From Micavibrio sp. UBA2705 (lineage in GTDB: Bacteria; Pseudomonadota; Alphaproteobacteria; Micavibrionales; Micavibrionaceae), in contig DELD01000041.1 of assembly GCA_002354205.1 (NCBI GenBank), positions 1 through 5,114 of the forward strand: 5,114 bases of DNA. Direction: 5' to 3'. Position 1 is the first letter of the stretch. Each line of letters starts with the position of its first letter. The translations under genes were made by a program, and so were the position numbers. Positions 1 to 5,114 of this stretch are shown piece after piece. The notes under the pieces are model-generated. The model was not told the origin of the DNA. It saw nothing but the letters and a program-made list of their open reading frames with translations, and did not search any database.

Positions 1-25
1 TGAACATAGGCGGCGCTGCTTTTCT

Positions 26-826
26 TTATGCGTGCGTATGCGGCGTATGTGTACGTATCCACCAATAGACGGGCGGCATACGGTTTTTAATGAATGAAGC
101 AAGGCGCTGCGTTAACGCAATTGATTTATTATTAAACCAGCTATAGCCAAGTTCATTTCTGCGAATGAGTTGCTGCTCTATCCGTCCGCGCTTTTCAAAT
201 TGCTGCGATACGCCGCCTGCGGCAAATATACATACAGCGCGTGGAATATAAACCGCGCGTGGATGCTCTTTTAGGAATCGTAGTGTGAGATCATAATCCG
301 CAGCGATTTTGTACATACAGTTGTAGTTGAATGTTTTTAAAAGATCCGTGCGGTAAAACATCGCTTGATGATGGGTAAACAGCCCGCGGTGAATTTGGTG
401 GTGCTTACGCGCCGCTTTGAAAACCAGTTGATCTGGTTTGATTGGGCATTGTTCAAGCGCATCACCATAAATTAAACTCGGTTCGAACTGCGCGGCGCGC
501 GCGACTTTTTGCATGACGATACGCTGCGCAAAACAATCACCTGCATTCATGAAAATTGTGTATATGCCATTGGCGAGGGGAATGGCTTTATTCATAGCAT
601 CATAAATGCCGTGATCATCTTCACTTATATAAGTGACGTTTTCGTGTGTTTTTAAATAGGCGGCAGTGCCGTCTTGCGAATTACCATCAATGACGATCCA
701 CTCATAATCTGTGATCTTTGCATCATGGATACTTTTTTCCGTGGCCTTTAGGCCATCAAGATTATCTTTGCTAACGCTGATAATGGTGAATAATGGGCGG
801 GTGTCTGTGTTTTTCTTCTGTGGCAT
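26..826 (-). CDS. Family 2 glycosyltransferase (GT-A fold), surface polysaccharide synthesis
   Basis: Predicted to transfer a sugar from a nucleotide-sugar donor to a growing polysaccharide or lipid-linked acceptor on the cytoplasmic side of the inner membrane. Numbered from the start chosen here (266 aa), it opens with the GT2 strand FTIISVSKDN (about 13-22). The nucleotide-binding stretch VIDGNSQDGT follows at 45-54, then SEDDHGIYDAMNK at 68-80. FMNAGD at 92-97 occupies the metal/DXD region, and HHQAMFYR (152-159) and AADYDL (175-180) are the acceptor/catalytic side motifs of the WcaA-like subgroup. I see no membrane segment, and the length is usual for single-domain GT2 enzymes. An in-frame ATG five codons upstream (841) has no ribosome binding site, whereas the ATG at 826 has GGGAG eight bases before it, so 826 is preferred. 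It lies about 60 bp downstream of the export gene on the same strand, probably co-transcribed. Donor and linkage cannot be read from sequence. Family call is firm; exact pathway is inferred. Confidence 0.9.
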   Translation of the reverse strand: MPQKKNTDTRPLFTIISVSKDNLDGLKATEKSIHDAKITDYEWIVIDGNSQDGTAAYLKTHENVTYISEDDHGIYDAMNKAIPLANGIYTIFMNAGDCFAQRIVMQKVARAAQFEPSLIYGDALEQCPIKPDQLVFKAARKHHQIHRGLFTHHQAMFYRTDLLKTFNYNCMYKIAADYDLTLRFLKEHPRAVYIPRAVCIFAAGGVSQQFEKRGRIEQQLIRRNELGYSWFNNKSIALTQRLASFIKNRMPPVYWWIRTHTPHTHA

Positions 827-834
827 ATTTAATG

Positions 835-839
835 CTCCC
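835..839 (-). promoter_or_regulatory. Shine-Dalgarno GGGAG deciding the glycosyltransferase start
   Basis: On the minus strand GGGAG is followed by eight bases (CATTAAAT) and then ATG at 826. The alternative ATG at 841 overlaps this element and is preceded only by AT-rich sequence (AATAACAATAATTAA) without purine-rich SD character. This supports initiation at 826. Confidence 0.6.
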
Positions 840-886
840 ATTTAATTATTGTTATTCTGGGGGGCAGTATAGCGAAAGTCTTTTTA

Positions 887-3610
887 TTATTCATCCTGAA
901 TCTCACTGACCAAGAAACCAGTCACCGCTAAATTTGTAAAAATCTGTGTAATATCTTTGGCACTATCAAGGAAATTAAATGGTTTTGGGTCATGCGGAAC
1001 AACTAAGGTTGAGCCAGGCGGAATAAAGGGCGCGCTATGTGTCCAATTACCGAGATGTAATGGCTGGGCGCTACCATCAGGGTAGACAACAAAGGTGCGG
1101 TCTTTATCAGCGCTGCGTGTGTAGCCACCTGCTTCGCGAATATAATCACGTGCTTTCTTTTCGCTGCGGAATTGCAATGATGCAGGGGAAAGGATTTCGC
1201 CTGTGACGCGCACGGTAAGTGGGCGCTTGGGGATATAAATGCGGTCACCGCGCTCGAGCAGCATATTAAGCTCTGGTGCGGTGGCGAGAATATCGGGGTT
1301 TGCTTCCACCGTGATGCGCCCTATGGTGTCGGTGCTTTCAAGCTGCGTGATTAATTGGCGCGTCATATCTATTTGCGAATCGTTTGGCGGCTTGTCTGAT
1401 TGCATTTTACTGGCAAGGGAAAGCTCTAAGCTGCGGGCTTGTGCCTTATATTGCTGCGCTTCGATATGGCGCTCGCTCTTGCGGCTAAATATGGCACCTT
1501 CAGGATAGGCGTATTTATTTAACCCCCCTGCGCGTTCAATTAGGCTAAGCAGTGTATCGCCTGCCATTAAATCATAGCGTCCCGCATTTTTAACTTCGCC
1601 GATGATTTGCACGTGGTTATCTGTGATTTTTTGGAATTTCTGGTTCACGCGAATAGTATCGCCTGCGCGTACCGATATATGCTCCGCTTTGGTGCTTGCC
1701 AAATTAATGGTGCGGCGCTTTATTTTTAGCACTTCATCATATTGCGGATTTTTAATGCTATCCTCACGGCGGGTAATTTCGATGTTCTTTTTATCGGCTT
1801 CGAGCGTCATGCCGCCCGCGACAGCCAAAACATTTTCAAGCGTTACGCCCTGTGATACGGGATAATGCCCTTTGCGCCGGACTGCGCCGCGCATAAAAAG
1901 GCTACGTTCTTTGAGGACATTGATAATATCAAGCGGGACAATATCTGCGTCATTATCAATTGTATTTGCTGCGCCATAGGCAATGGGTGTAATTGCGCTG
2001 CGCATTTGATTATATCTGGTTTTGTCTTTTGTGAAGTATTCTTCAGGTGCATCCGCGTCAATGGCTGCGATTTGTGTGTGGGAGAAGAAATGGAGGACAT
2101 CGCCCTCTTGCAATTTGGCATCAAACTTGTTTTGCAGCACCATTAGCGGCGCAAAGCTGATATATTCAGGCGAAAGCGATTTTCTGTTCCAGCGTTCAAT
2201 CACTGCGATAAGGGGGTAAATGTCTTTTCCCAATATGCGATCACTATTGAGTAAGCTGTGCAGCGTTTTATTGATAGATAAAGCGTGCAGGCCATCGGCG
2301 CGGGCATGGCCTTTAATCTCGATGGTTCCTTCACGGCGCTCTGCCCCGCGTACGACCGATAATATGCTGCCATCACCAAAGACGCGGGCAAAAGGGTCGT
2401 CAATCTCGCTCACGCCTTCATCACCGCTGAGCTGCATATCCAACTTTAAATAACGGATTTTGCCCGGGGAGAGCAGGCCGCCACTCATATCAAGTAAATC
2501 ATTCAAGGCAAGTTGTTGGCTGCGCTGCTTAGATTGGTGCCACATGCCCTGCATAAGCGGCAACACTTCATATATGCCGGCGCGTTTGACATCGCCTGCA
2601 ATGGCCACGGTCGGGCCAATGGGCGGCACGATGATACGGTCACCATCTTGAATGTTCAGTGCAATACTGTCTGTGCCATGTAGCAGCAAGCTATATAAAT
2701 CAATCATCGTCACTTGCCCTTCGCGGACAAGGCGGATTTGGCGGAGTGTGCCTGTTTTCTCAATGCCGCCTGCTTGCATCAGTGCATCAATGACGTTGTG
2801 CTGATTGCTCAGCGTAATGCGCCCTGGCTGTTTGACATGACCTGCAATTAATATTGCTGCTTGACGCATTTCGCTGAGCGCGACATAGAAGGATTGATTG
2901 TAATCACCTTTAAACTGCTTGGCGATTTGTGCTTTCAGGCTACCAAGGCTTTGACCCGCTGCATTTAAAGGTGGCAAGCTTGGGATTTGAATTTGGCCGT
3001 TACTGTCAACCGGCAGGTTATAATGCGCATTGCGCTGCCCAGTCAGGGCGATGTTAAGGCTGTCTCCAACCCCTAATACATACTGATCCCCAACTAAGCC
3101 GAGCGGTGCAGGGCTATGGGTTTCGCTTTTATTGTTCTGCAAGAAATCATAACCAAATTGCTCAAGCTGTTCTAAAATCCGCGCCGAGTACATTTCTTCA
3201 AGGCTTGAGCGCTGCGGCAGCTGTGCTAAGGCGGCGCTTGGGATATATTCACTCTGCGCACTTGCTTGCCAGCGTTTGCGCTGCTGCGCTGAGTGTATGA
3301 CGCGGTTTGGTAAATCAAAGCCTTCTGTATTCAGGCCTAATGGCGCGGGCAAGGGCGGCGGGGCGGAATATCCTGCTTGCTGTGCATATTTAAGGCGCTG
3401 CATGTGGGTTGGCTGCGCGGTAAATAAAGCATCTTCTACTGGTTGGGTTGGGGCATGGTTTGAAAAGGCTAGCGCATTCATCGCATCGGCTTTTGCGCTG
3501 CTCTGTGACATGGACAGCAAGCATAGCGCCGCACACACAGAATAGAGACTGCGTGAAAAAAGCGGCGATCGCCGCGTCATAATATGTGCCCGAAACGGAT
3601 GGAACATCAT
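887..3610 (-). CDS. Large SLBB-domain polysaccharide export protein (Wza/OtnA-WbfF type)
   Basis: Probable outer-membrane/periplasmic export channel for capsule or exopolysaccharide. A Sec signal peptide precedes the mature protein: basic RR at 13-14, a hydrophobic core around 22-34, and AKA at 39-41 as likely signal peptidase I site. I see no convincing lipobox, unlike Wza. A Poly_export domain follows at about 174-247 (GDQYVLGVGDSLNIAL). SLBB-type units then start near 252 (ILIAGHVKQPG), 335 (VAIAGDVKRAG), 429 (IEIKGHARADG), 571 (LFMRGAVRRKG), 667 (VQIIGEVKNAG) and 799 (VRVTGEILSPA). Residues 716-768 look like a helical insertion inside the fifth unit. The C-terminus (878-905) is a mildly hydrophobic, probably amphipathic helix, suited to membrane insertion. 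At 907 aa it is far longer than Wza (about 380 aa) and matches the enlarged OtnA/WbfF class. Met11 (3580) is also a plausible start because it gives a more standard signal peptide; neither ATG has a clear SD. Family is secure; the exported polymer is unknown. Confidence 0.92.
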   Translation of the reverse strand: MMFHPFRAHIMTRRSPLFSRSLYSVCAALCLLSMSQSSAKADAMNALAFSNHAPTQPVEDALFTAQPTHMQRLKYAQQAGYSAPPPLPAPLGLNTEGFDLPNRVIHSAQQRKRWQASAQSEYIPSAALAQLPQRSSLEEMYSARILEQLEQFGYDFLQNNKSETHSPAPLGLVGDQYVLGVGDSLNIALTGQRNAHYNLPVDSNGQIQIPSLPPLNAAGQSLGSLKAQIAKQFKGDYNQSFYVALSEMRQAAILIAGHVKQPGRITLSNQHNVIDALMQAGGIEKTGTLRQIRLVREGQVTMIDLYSLLLHGTDSIALNIQDGDRIIVPPIGPTVAIAGDVKRAGIYEVLPLMQGMWHQSKQRSQQLALNDLLDMSGGLLSPGKIRYLKLDMQLSGDEGVSEIDDPFARVFGDGSILSVVRGAERREGTIEIKGHARADGLHALSINKTLHSLLNSDRILGKDIYPLIAVIERWNRKSLSPEYISFAPLMVLQNKFDAKLQEGDVLHFFSHTQIAAIDADAPEEYFTKDKTRYNQMRSAITPIAYGAANTIDNDADIVPLDIINVLKERSLFMRGAVRRKGHYPVSQGVTLENVLAVAGGMTLEADKKNIEITRREDSIKNPQYDEVLKIKRRTINLASTKAEHISVRAGDTIRVNQKFQKITDNHVQIIGEVKNAGRYDLMAGDTLLSLIERAGGLNKYAYPEGAIFSRKSERHIEAQQYKAQARSLELSLASKMQSDKPPNDSQIDMTRQLITQLESTDTIGRITVEANPDILATAPELNMLLERGDRIYIPKRPLTVRVTGEILSPASLQFRSEKKARDYIREAGGYTRSADKDRTFVVYPDGSAQPLHLGNWTHSAPFIPPGSTLVVPHDPKPFNFLDSAKDITQIFTNLAVTGFLVSEIQDE
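3562..3575. repeat. 14-bp perfect palindrome containing GCGATCGC
   Basis: GCGGCGATCGCCGC reads the same on both strands. It lies in the first codons after Met11 of the export gene, coding for part of the signal-peptide n-region. In the mRNA it could form a GC-rich hairpin next to the alternative start codon, or it may only be a methylation/restriction-type motif. Function is not known. Confidence 0.5.
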
Positions 3611-3680
3611 GCGCCGTGTTGGTTTATATATAAGGGGAAATGATCAAACTAAGAATAAGCCTGATATTTCAAGATAGTTT

Positions 3681-3709
3681 AGTATACGCAATTATTGTGT
3701 GTTTGTGAA
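3681..3709 (-). promoter_or_regulatory. Sigma70-type promoter for the export/glycosyltransferase operon
   Basis: On the minus strand TTCACA (3704-3709, 5 of 6 to TTGACA) is separated by exactly 17 bases from TATACT (3681-3686, 5 of 6 to TATAAT). Transcription would begin near 3674. That leaves an untranslated leader of about 64 nt to the ATG at 3610, or about 94 nt to the ATG at 3580. This is the best promoter match in the 227-bp gap between the exonuclease and the export gene. Inferred from consensus only. Confidence 0.55.
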
Positions 3710-3756
3710 TCCCTTAAAGTGAATAGGAGGACGGGGTGGGCTTAATCTTGGGTAGA

Positions 3757-3766
3757 AGCGATCGCT
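3757..3766. repeat. 10-bp perfect palindrome AGCGATCGCT
   Basis: This second GCGATCGC-containing palindrome lies about 50 bp upstream of the -35 element of the export operon promoter. Together with the copy at 3562-3575 it brackets that promoter. It could be an operator half, a methylation target (it contains GATC), or chance. Confidence 0.4.
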
Positions 3767-3837
3767 AAATTATCGTCAGTGTGTCTATAAAAGCACATAA
3801 CGTTTTCATGATTTGCTGTCTTATATATGTATCGTGC

Positions 3838-4431
3838 TTATGGGCGCTTGAAATAAGACAGCACTTCTGGGTGTGCCTTGAAATGTTCAAGTGAGGCGCT
3901 GATGGAACGGCAATCATCTAAGGCGTAATGTTGATTAGCTTGAAAGGCCAGTTTGAAATGCTGTGACAGGCCGCCGCTATTCACACCTTTGCAGGCAGGG
4001 TCAATCTTCAAGAATAGCTGACGTATATCGTGCCCCGTGAAATCATTCAGCTCTGCCGATAAATTATACAGTTCACGTAAATTGTAATTCATTACGGTAT
4101 GGTCGCCGCCATAGCTATGCTGCTCATGCGCGCCACAATATGCGTTGAATAATTTACAGCCTTCTAAAAATGTTACGCCTTCATTATCTAGGCGCTCATT
4201 TGTAATAGACGTTAAATCTGTACAGTAAGCAGATAAGATAGGGTTCAGCGTAGGTTTGATAAATACATTAAATGGTGCGCCGATTTCAGTGAAGTTTTTC
4301 GTCTCTATCTTAATGGCTGAAATTTGGAGGATTTCAGGCTCCTGCCAGTCTTCACACCACCATGACGAAGTGCCGTCCTTTTTGCTCCAACAAGTCGCTT
4401 CTGTATCATAGACAATAATTATATTAGACAT
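3838..4431 (-). CDS. DEDDh 3'-5' exonuclease, ERI-1/3'hExo-KapD-like
   Basis: Predicted two-metal-ion 3'-5' exonuclease of the RNase T/DEDDh superfamily, 197 aa, a single domain with no signal peptide or membrane segment, hence cytoplasmic. The acidic catalytic set is complete. Exo I is VYDTEAT with D9 and E11, Exo II is SYGGDHTVM with D110, and Exo III is HYALDDC with H168 and D173 in the HxAxxD spacing that defines DEDDh. LSAYCTDLTSIT (66-77) matches the signature seen between Exo I and Exo II in the ERI-1/3'hExo/KapD group, which favours that group over the DnaQ epsilon subunit or oligoribonuclease. No SAP or other accessory domain is present. Seven cysteines are scattered along the chain without a metal-site pattern. 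It has its own promoter and is divergent from an rRNA operon. Members of this group act on structured RNA ends in eukaryotes; the bacterial substrate is unknown. Enzyme class is firm; RNA rather than DNA as substrate is inference. Confidence 0.9.
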   Translation of the reverse strand: MSNIIIVYDTEATCWSKKDGTSSWWCEDWQEPEILQISAIKIETKNFTEIGAPFNVFIKPTLNPILSAYCTDLTSITNERLDNEGVTFLEGCKLFNAYCGAHEQHSYGGDHTVMNYNLRELYNLSAELNDFTGHDIRQLFLKIDPACKGVNSGGLSQHFKLAFQANQHYALDDCRSISASLEHFKAHPEVLSYFKRP

Positions 4432-4441
4432 TTTTGATGTT

Positions 4442-4448
4442 CTTCCCT
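4442..4448 (-). promoter_or_regulatory. Shine-Dalgarno AGGGAAG of the exonuclease gene
   Basis: On the minus strand AGGGAAG lies ten bases before the ATG at 4431. It is purine-rich with a slightly long but acceptable spacing. It supports this ATG, which also places the Exo I motif at its usual distance from the N-terminus. Confidence 0.5.
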
Positions 4449-4469
4449 GTATTTGTGCGCCCTGCGTTC

Positions 4470-4498
4470 ATTATAGCGTGGGCTTAATGCGCTTGCAA
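4470..4498 (-). promoter_or_regulatory. Sigma70-type promoter of the exonuclease gene
   Basis: On the minus strand TTGCAA (4493-4498, 4 of 6 to TTGACA) is followed after 17 bases by a perfect TATAAT (4470-4475). The predicted start is near 4463, giving an untranslated leader of about 32 nt that contains the AGGGAAG site. It fires away from the rRNA promoters, with about 73 bp between the two -35 boxes. Confidence 0.65.
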
Positions 4499-4514
4499 AT
4501 GGCTAAGTTACTGT

Positions 4515-4534
4515 TTTTGCTTCGCAAAGCAAAA
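4515..4534. repeat. Inverted repeat between divergent promoters
   Basis: TTTTGCTT (4515-4522) and AAGCAAAA (4527-4534) are perfect inverted repeats around a CGCA centre. The element sits between the exonuclease -35 box and the first rRNA promoter. It looks like a short hairpin, but there is no T-tract after it on either strand, so terminator function is doubtful. An operator is possible. The adjoining A-rich stretch to 4570 resembles an UP element for the rRNA promoter. Confidence 0.4.
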
Positions 4535-4571
4535 TAATGATAAAAAAAGTAAGAAAAGTGGATATTAGCTA

Positions 4572-4601
4572 TTGACGGTTGGGTGTGTTGTGGCCTATAA
4601 C
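4572..4601 (+). promoter_or_regulatory. rRNA operon promoter P1
   Basis: TTGACG (4572-4577, 5 of 6) and TATAAC (4596-4601, 5 of 6) are separated by 18 bases. The CCTATAA-CCCC-TCACCG context resembles alphaproteobacterial rrn promoters. The preceding 35 bases (4535-4570) are rich in A-tracts, as expected of an UP element bound by the RNA polymerase alpha subunit. The expected start is about 4608-4609. The bases just after the -10 begin with four Cs, a possible stringent-response discriminator. Confidence 0.65.
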
Positions 4602-4608
4602 CCCATTC

Positions 4609-4637
4609 ACCGGCGCAGCAGTGAGTGCTGCATCGGT
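4609..4637 (+). other. Hairpin at the 5' end of the P1 transcript
   Basis: GCAGCA (4615-4620) pairs perfectly with TGCTGC (4626-4631) around a GTGAG loop. After one C-A mismatch the stem continues with ACCGG (4609-4613) against TCGGT (4633-4637), including one G-U pair. It starts almost exactly at the predicted P1 start. There is no U-tract, so it is not an intrinsic terminator; it may protect the 5' end or act in early elongation. Confidence 0.45.
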
Positions 4638-4728
4638 TGACGGAGACGCGGTTTTGAAGTTGTTTTAGAGTTCTAATTAGAGTTTTTTAGCGGCGGTAAA
4701 AAAAAGACAATTAAATGCAGAAAATGTG

Positions 4729-4757
4729 TTGACATTGAATTTTAGAAACTGTAGTGT
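4729..4757 (+). promoter_or_regulatory. rRNA operon promoter P2
   Basis: A perfect TTGACA (4729-4734) is followed after 17 bases by TAGTGT (4752-4757), a weak -10 match (3 of 6). The region before it is AT-rich with a run of eight A at about 4699-4706, so an UP-element effect is plausible. Transcription would start near 4764. The strong -35, correct spacing and position ahead of boxA support it; the weak -10 suggests it depends on UP-element or factor help. Confidence 0.5.
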
Positions 4758-4799
4758 CCACAAGCTTTCAACGCAACGGCAGATCACGGATCGCCACGG

Positions 4800-4819
4800 A
4801 CTTTCTTAAAAAGGGAAGT
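4800..4819 (+). other. boxB-like hairpin in rRNA leader
   Basis: ACTTTCT (4800-4806) can pair with GGGAAGT (4813-4819) using G-U pairs, leaving an A-rich loop. It directly precedes the boxA-like element, the same order as boxB-boxA in the E. coli rrn leader. The stem is modest, so this rests mainly on position. Confidence 0.35.
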
Positions 4820-4834
4820 GGTAATACGGCTCTG

Positions 4835-4846
4835 TTGTCTTTAAGT
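4835..4846 (+). promoter_or_regulatory. boxA-like antitermination element
   Basis: TTGTCTTTAAGT matches the E. coli rrn boxA (TGCTCTTTAACA) at 8 of 12 positions, including the whole core TCTTTAA. It lies about 80 bases after promoter P2 and ahead of the 16S gene. In known systems boxA RNA binds NusB-NusE (S10) to load the antitermination complex. Assignment is by motif and context. Confidence 0.5.
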
Positions 4847-4890
4847 TGTTAGTTTAAGGGTTCTTGAAAATCGTAAGTTTGAAGAAAAAA

Positions 4891-4960
4891 GATTCGCAGA
4901 CAGCAAGTACTGTTAGTGTATCGGATACACGACAACGGTTATTTGTCTGTAAGCGCAATC
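4891..4960 (+). other. Branched stem-loop domain in pre-16S leader
   Basis: CAGACA (4897-4902) pairs with TGTCTG (4944-4949). Outside it GATT (4891-4894) pairs with AATC (4957-4960) and CG (4895-4896) with CG (4954-4955), with small bulges. Inside lies a hairpin GTGTAT (4916-4921)/ATACAC (4925-4930) extended by TGTT against GACA. The nested arrangement suggests a real RNA fold rather than chance. Confidence 0.4.
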
Positions 4961-5033
4961 TTATAAGTTACTATTTATAGTTTTATAATAATTAAGCTAT
5001 GGACGGGTAACCGACAATTCAATTAATACAGTG

Positions 5034-5056
5034 AGAAGACAAGCTTAGCTTGTTCT
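5034..5056 (+). other. Hairpin upstream of the 16S processing site
   Basis: ACAAG (5039-5043) pairs with CTTGT (5049-5053) around loop CTTAG. An alternative longer form pairs AGAA (5034-5037) with TTCT (5053-5056), leaving a two-base bulge. It lies 16 bases before the mature 16S start and may compete with the long processing stem expected to form with sequence beyond the 16S 3' end. Confidence 0.35.
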
Positions 5057-5068
5057 GATTTGCATAGA

Positions 5069-5090
5069 GATCAAACTTAAGAGTTTGATC
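5069..5090 (+). repeat. Perfect 9-bp inverted repeat over the 16S 5' end
   Basis: GATCAAACT (5069-5077) is the exact reverse complement of AGTTTGATC (5082-5090), with TAAG between. The right arm is the universally conserved 16S 5' sequence. The left arm covers the last precursor bases and the first mature bases. In nascent pre-rRNA this hairpin would hold the strand that in mature 16S joins helix 1 and the central pseudoknot. Confidence 0.6.
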
Positions 5091-5114
5091 CTGGCTCAGA
5101 ACGAACGCTGGCGG
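5073..5114 (+). rRNA. rrs: 16S ribosomal RNA, 5' end only
   Basis: The conserved 5' signature is present: GAGTTTGATC (5081-5090), CTGGCTCAG (5091-5099) and AACGAACGCTGGCGG (5100-5114, running to the window edge). Aligning G5081 with E. coli position 9 puts the mature 5' end at about 5073. The AACGAACGCTGGCGG form is typical of Alphaproteobacteria. Only about 42 of roughly 1,480 bases are visible; the rest of the operon continues to the right. Confidence 0.95.

Larger units (their letters stand above)
4609..5072 (+). other. rRNA operon leader (pre-16S spacer), no protein gene
   Basis: This stretch of more than 460 bases between the first rRNA promoter and the 16S gene holds no convincing reading frame or tRNA. 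It contains a second promoter, boxB/boxA-like antitermination signals and several stem-loops, each listed separately. By analogy with known rrn operons it is transcribed, helps antitermination and 16S folding, and is removed by ribonucleases; part of it should pair with the spacer beyond the 16S 3' end, outside this window. Confidence 0.7.

Noticed and set aside
1..25. Possible start of a further minus-strand gene at the ATG near position 7
   Set aside because: Only two codons are visible and no SD precedes it; cannot be supported.
866..871. TATACT on the minus strand in the gap before the glycosyltransferase as an internal promoter
   Set aside because: The best -35 at 17 bases is ATGAAT (3 of 6). 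The short gap makes co-transcription with the export gene simpler.
1239..3545. Several plus-strand and alternative-frame reading frames of 60-93 codons inside the export gene
   Set aside because: They overlap a long gene with clear domain homology, show no recognisable motifs and lack ribosome binding sites; shadows of the coding frame.
3623..3633. TATATAAA close to the export gene start as a -10 box
   Set aside because: No -35 match at a usable distance, and it would leave almost no leader to the first ATG; the 3681-3709 promoter is far better.
3791..3838. AGCAC/GTGCT inverted repeat followed by TTTTAT after the exonuclease stop on the minus strand, as an intrinsic terminator
   Set aside because: The stem is only five base pairs with a loop of nearly 40 bases and the T-tract is short and interrupted; too weak to call.
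4637..4666. Repeat of TTGACGG (4637-4643) as a third rRNA promoter
   Set aside because: No acceptable -10 box lies 16-18 bases downstream; it is a 7-base repeat of the P1 -35 and part of the hairpin flank.

Overview
The window reads as chromosomal DNA from an alphaproteobacterium of moderate GC content. The main evidence is the right edge, where the first ~42 bases of a 16S rRNA gene appear. The reading there (GAGTTTGATC, then CTGGCTCAG, then AACGAACGCTGGCGG) is typical of Alphaproteobacteria. The TTGAC(G/A)-type rrn promoters fit the same group. I cannot name a genus from this.

Layout: everything left of about 4500 is on the minus strand, and the rRNA operon is on the plus strand. Reading the minus strand in transcription order, there is (1) a 197-residue DEDDh 3'-5' exonuclease of the ERI-1/3'hExo-KapD type (4431 to 3838) with a good sigma70-type promoter; (2) a 227-bp gap holding a second good minus-strand promoter; (3) a 907-residue periplasmic/outer-membrane polysaccharide export protein with a Poly_export domain and about six SLBB units (3610 to 887); and (4) a family 2 glycosyltransferase (826 to 26). 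The last two are close and co-directional and probably form the start of an exopolysaccharide or capsule operon that continues past the left edge.

The right-hand 540 bp is the control and leader region of a ribosomal RNA operon. It has two tandem plus-strand promoters, a hairpin at the expected 5' end of the upstream transcript, a boxB-like hairpin followed by a boxA-like antitermination element, a branched stem-loop domain, and two hairpins next to the mature 16S 5' end. The second of these is a perfect 9-bp inverted repeat that covers the processing site itself.

The export protein and glycosyltransferase would act together in surface polysaccharide synthesis and export. The exonuclease is functionally separate and divergent from the rRNA operon. 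I see no clear new defence or mobile system. The most thought-provoking points are the ERI-1-like nuclease divergent from an rrn operon and the self-complementary hairpin over the 16S 5' end.
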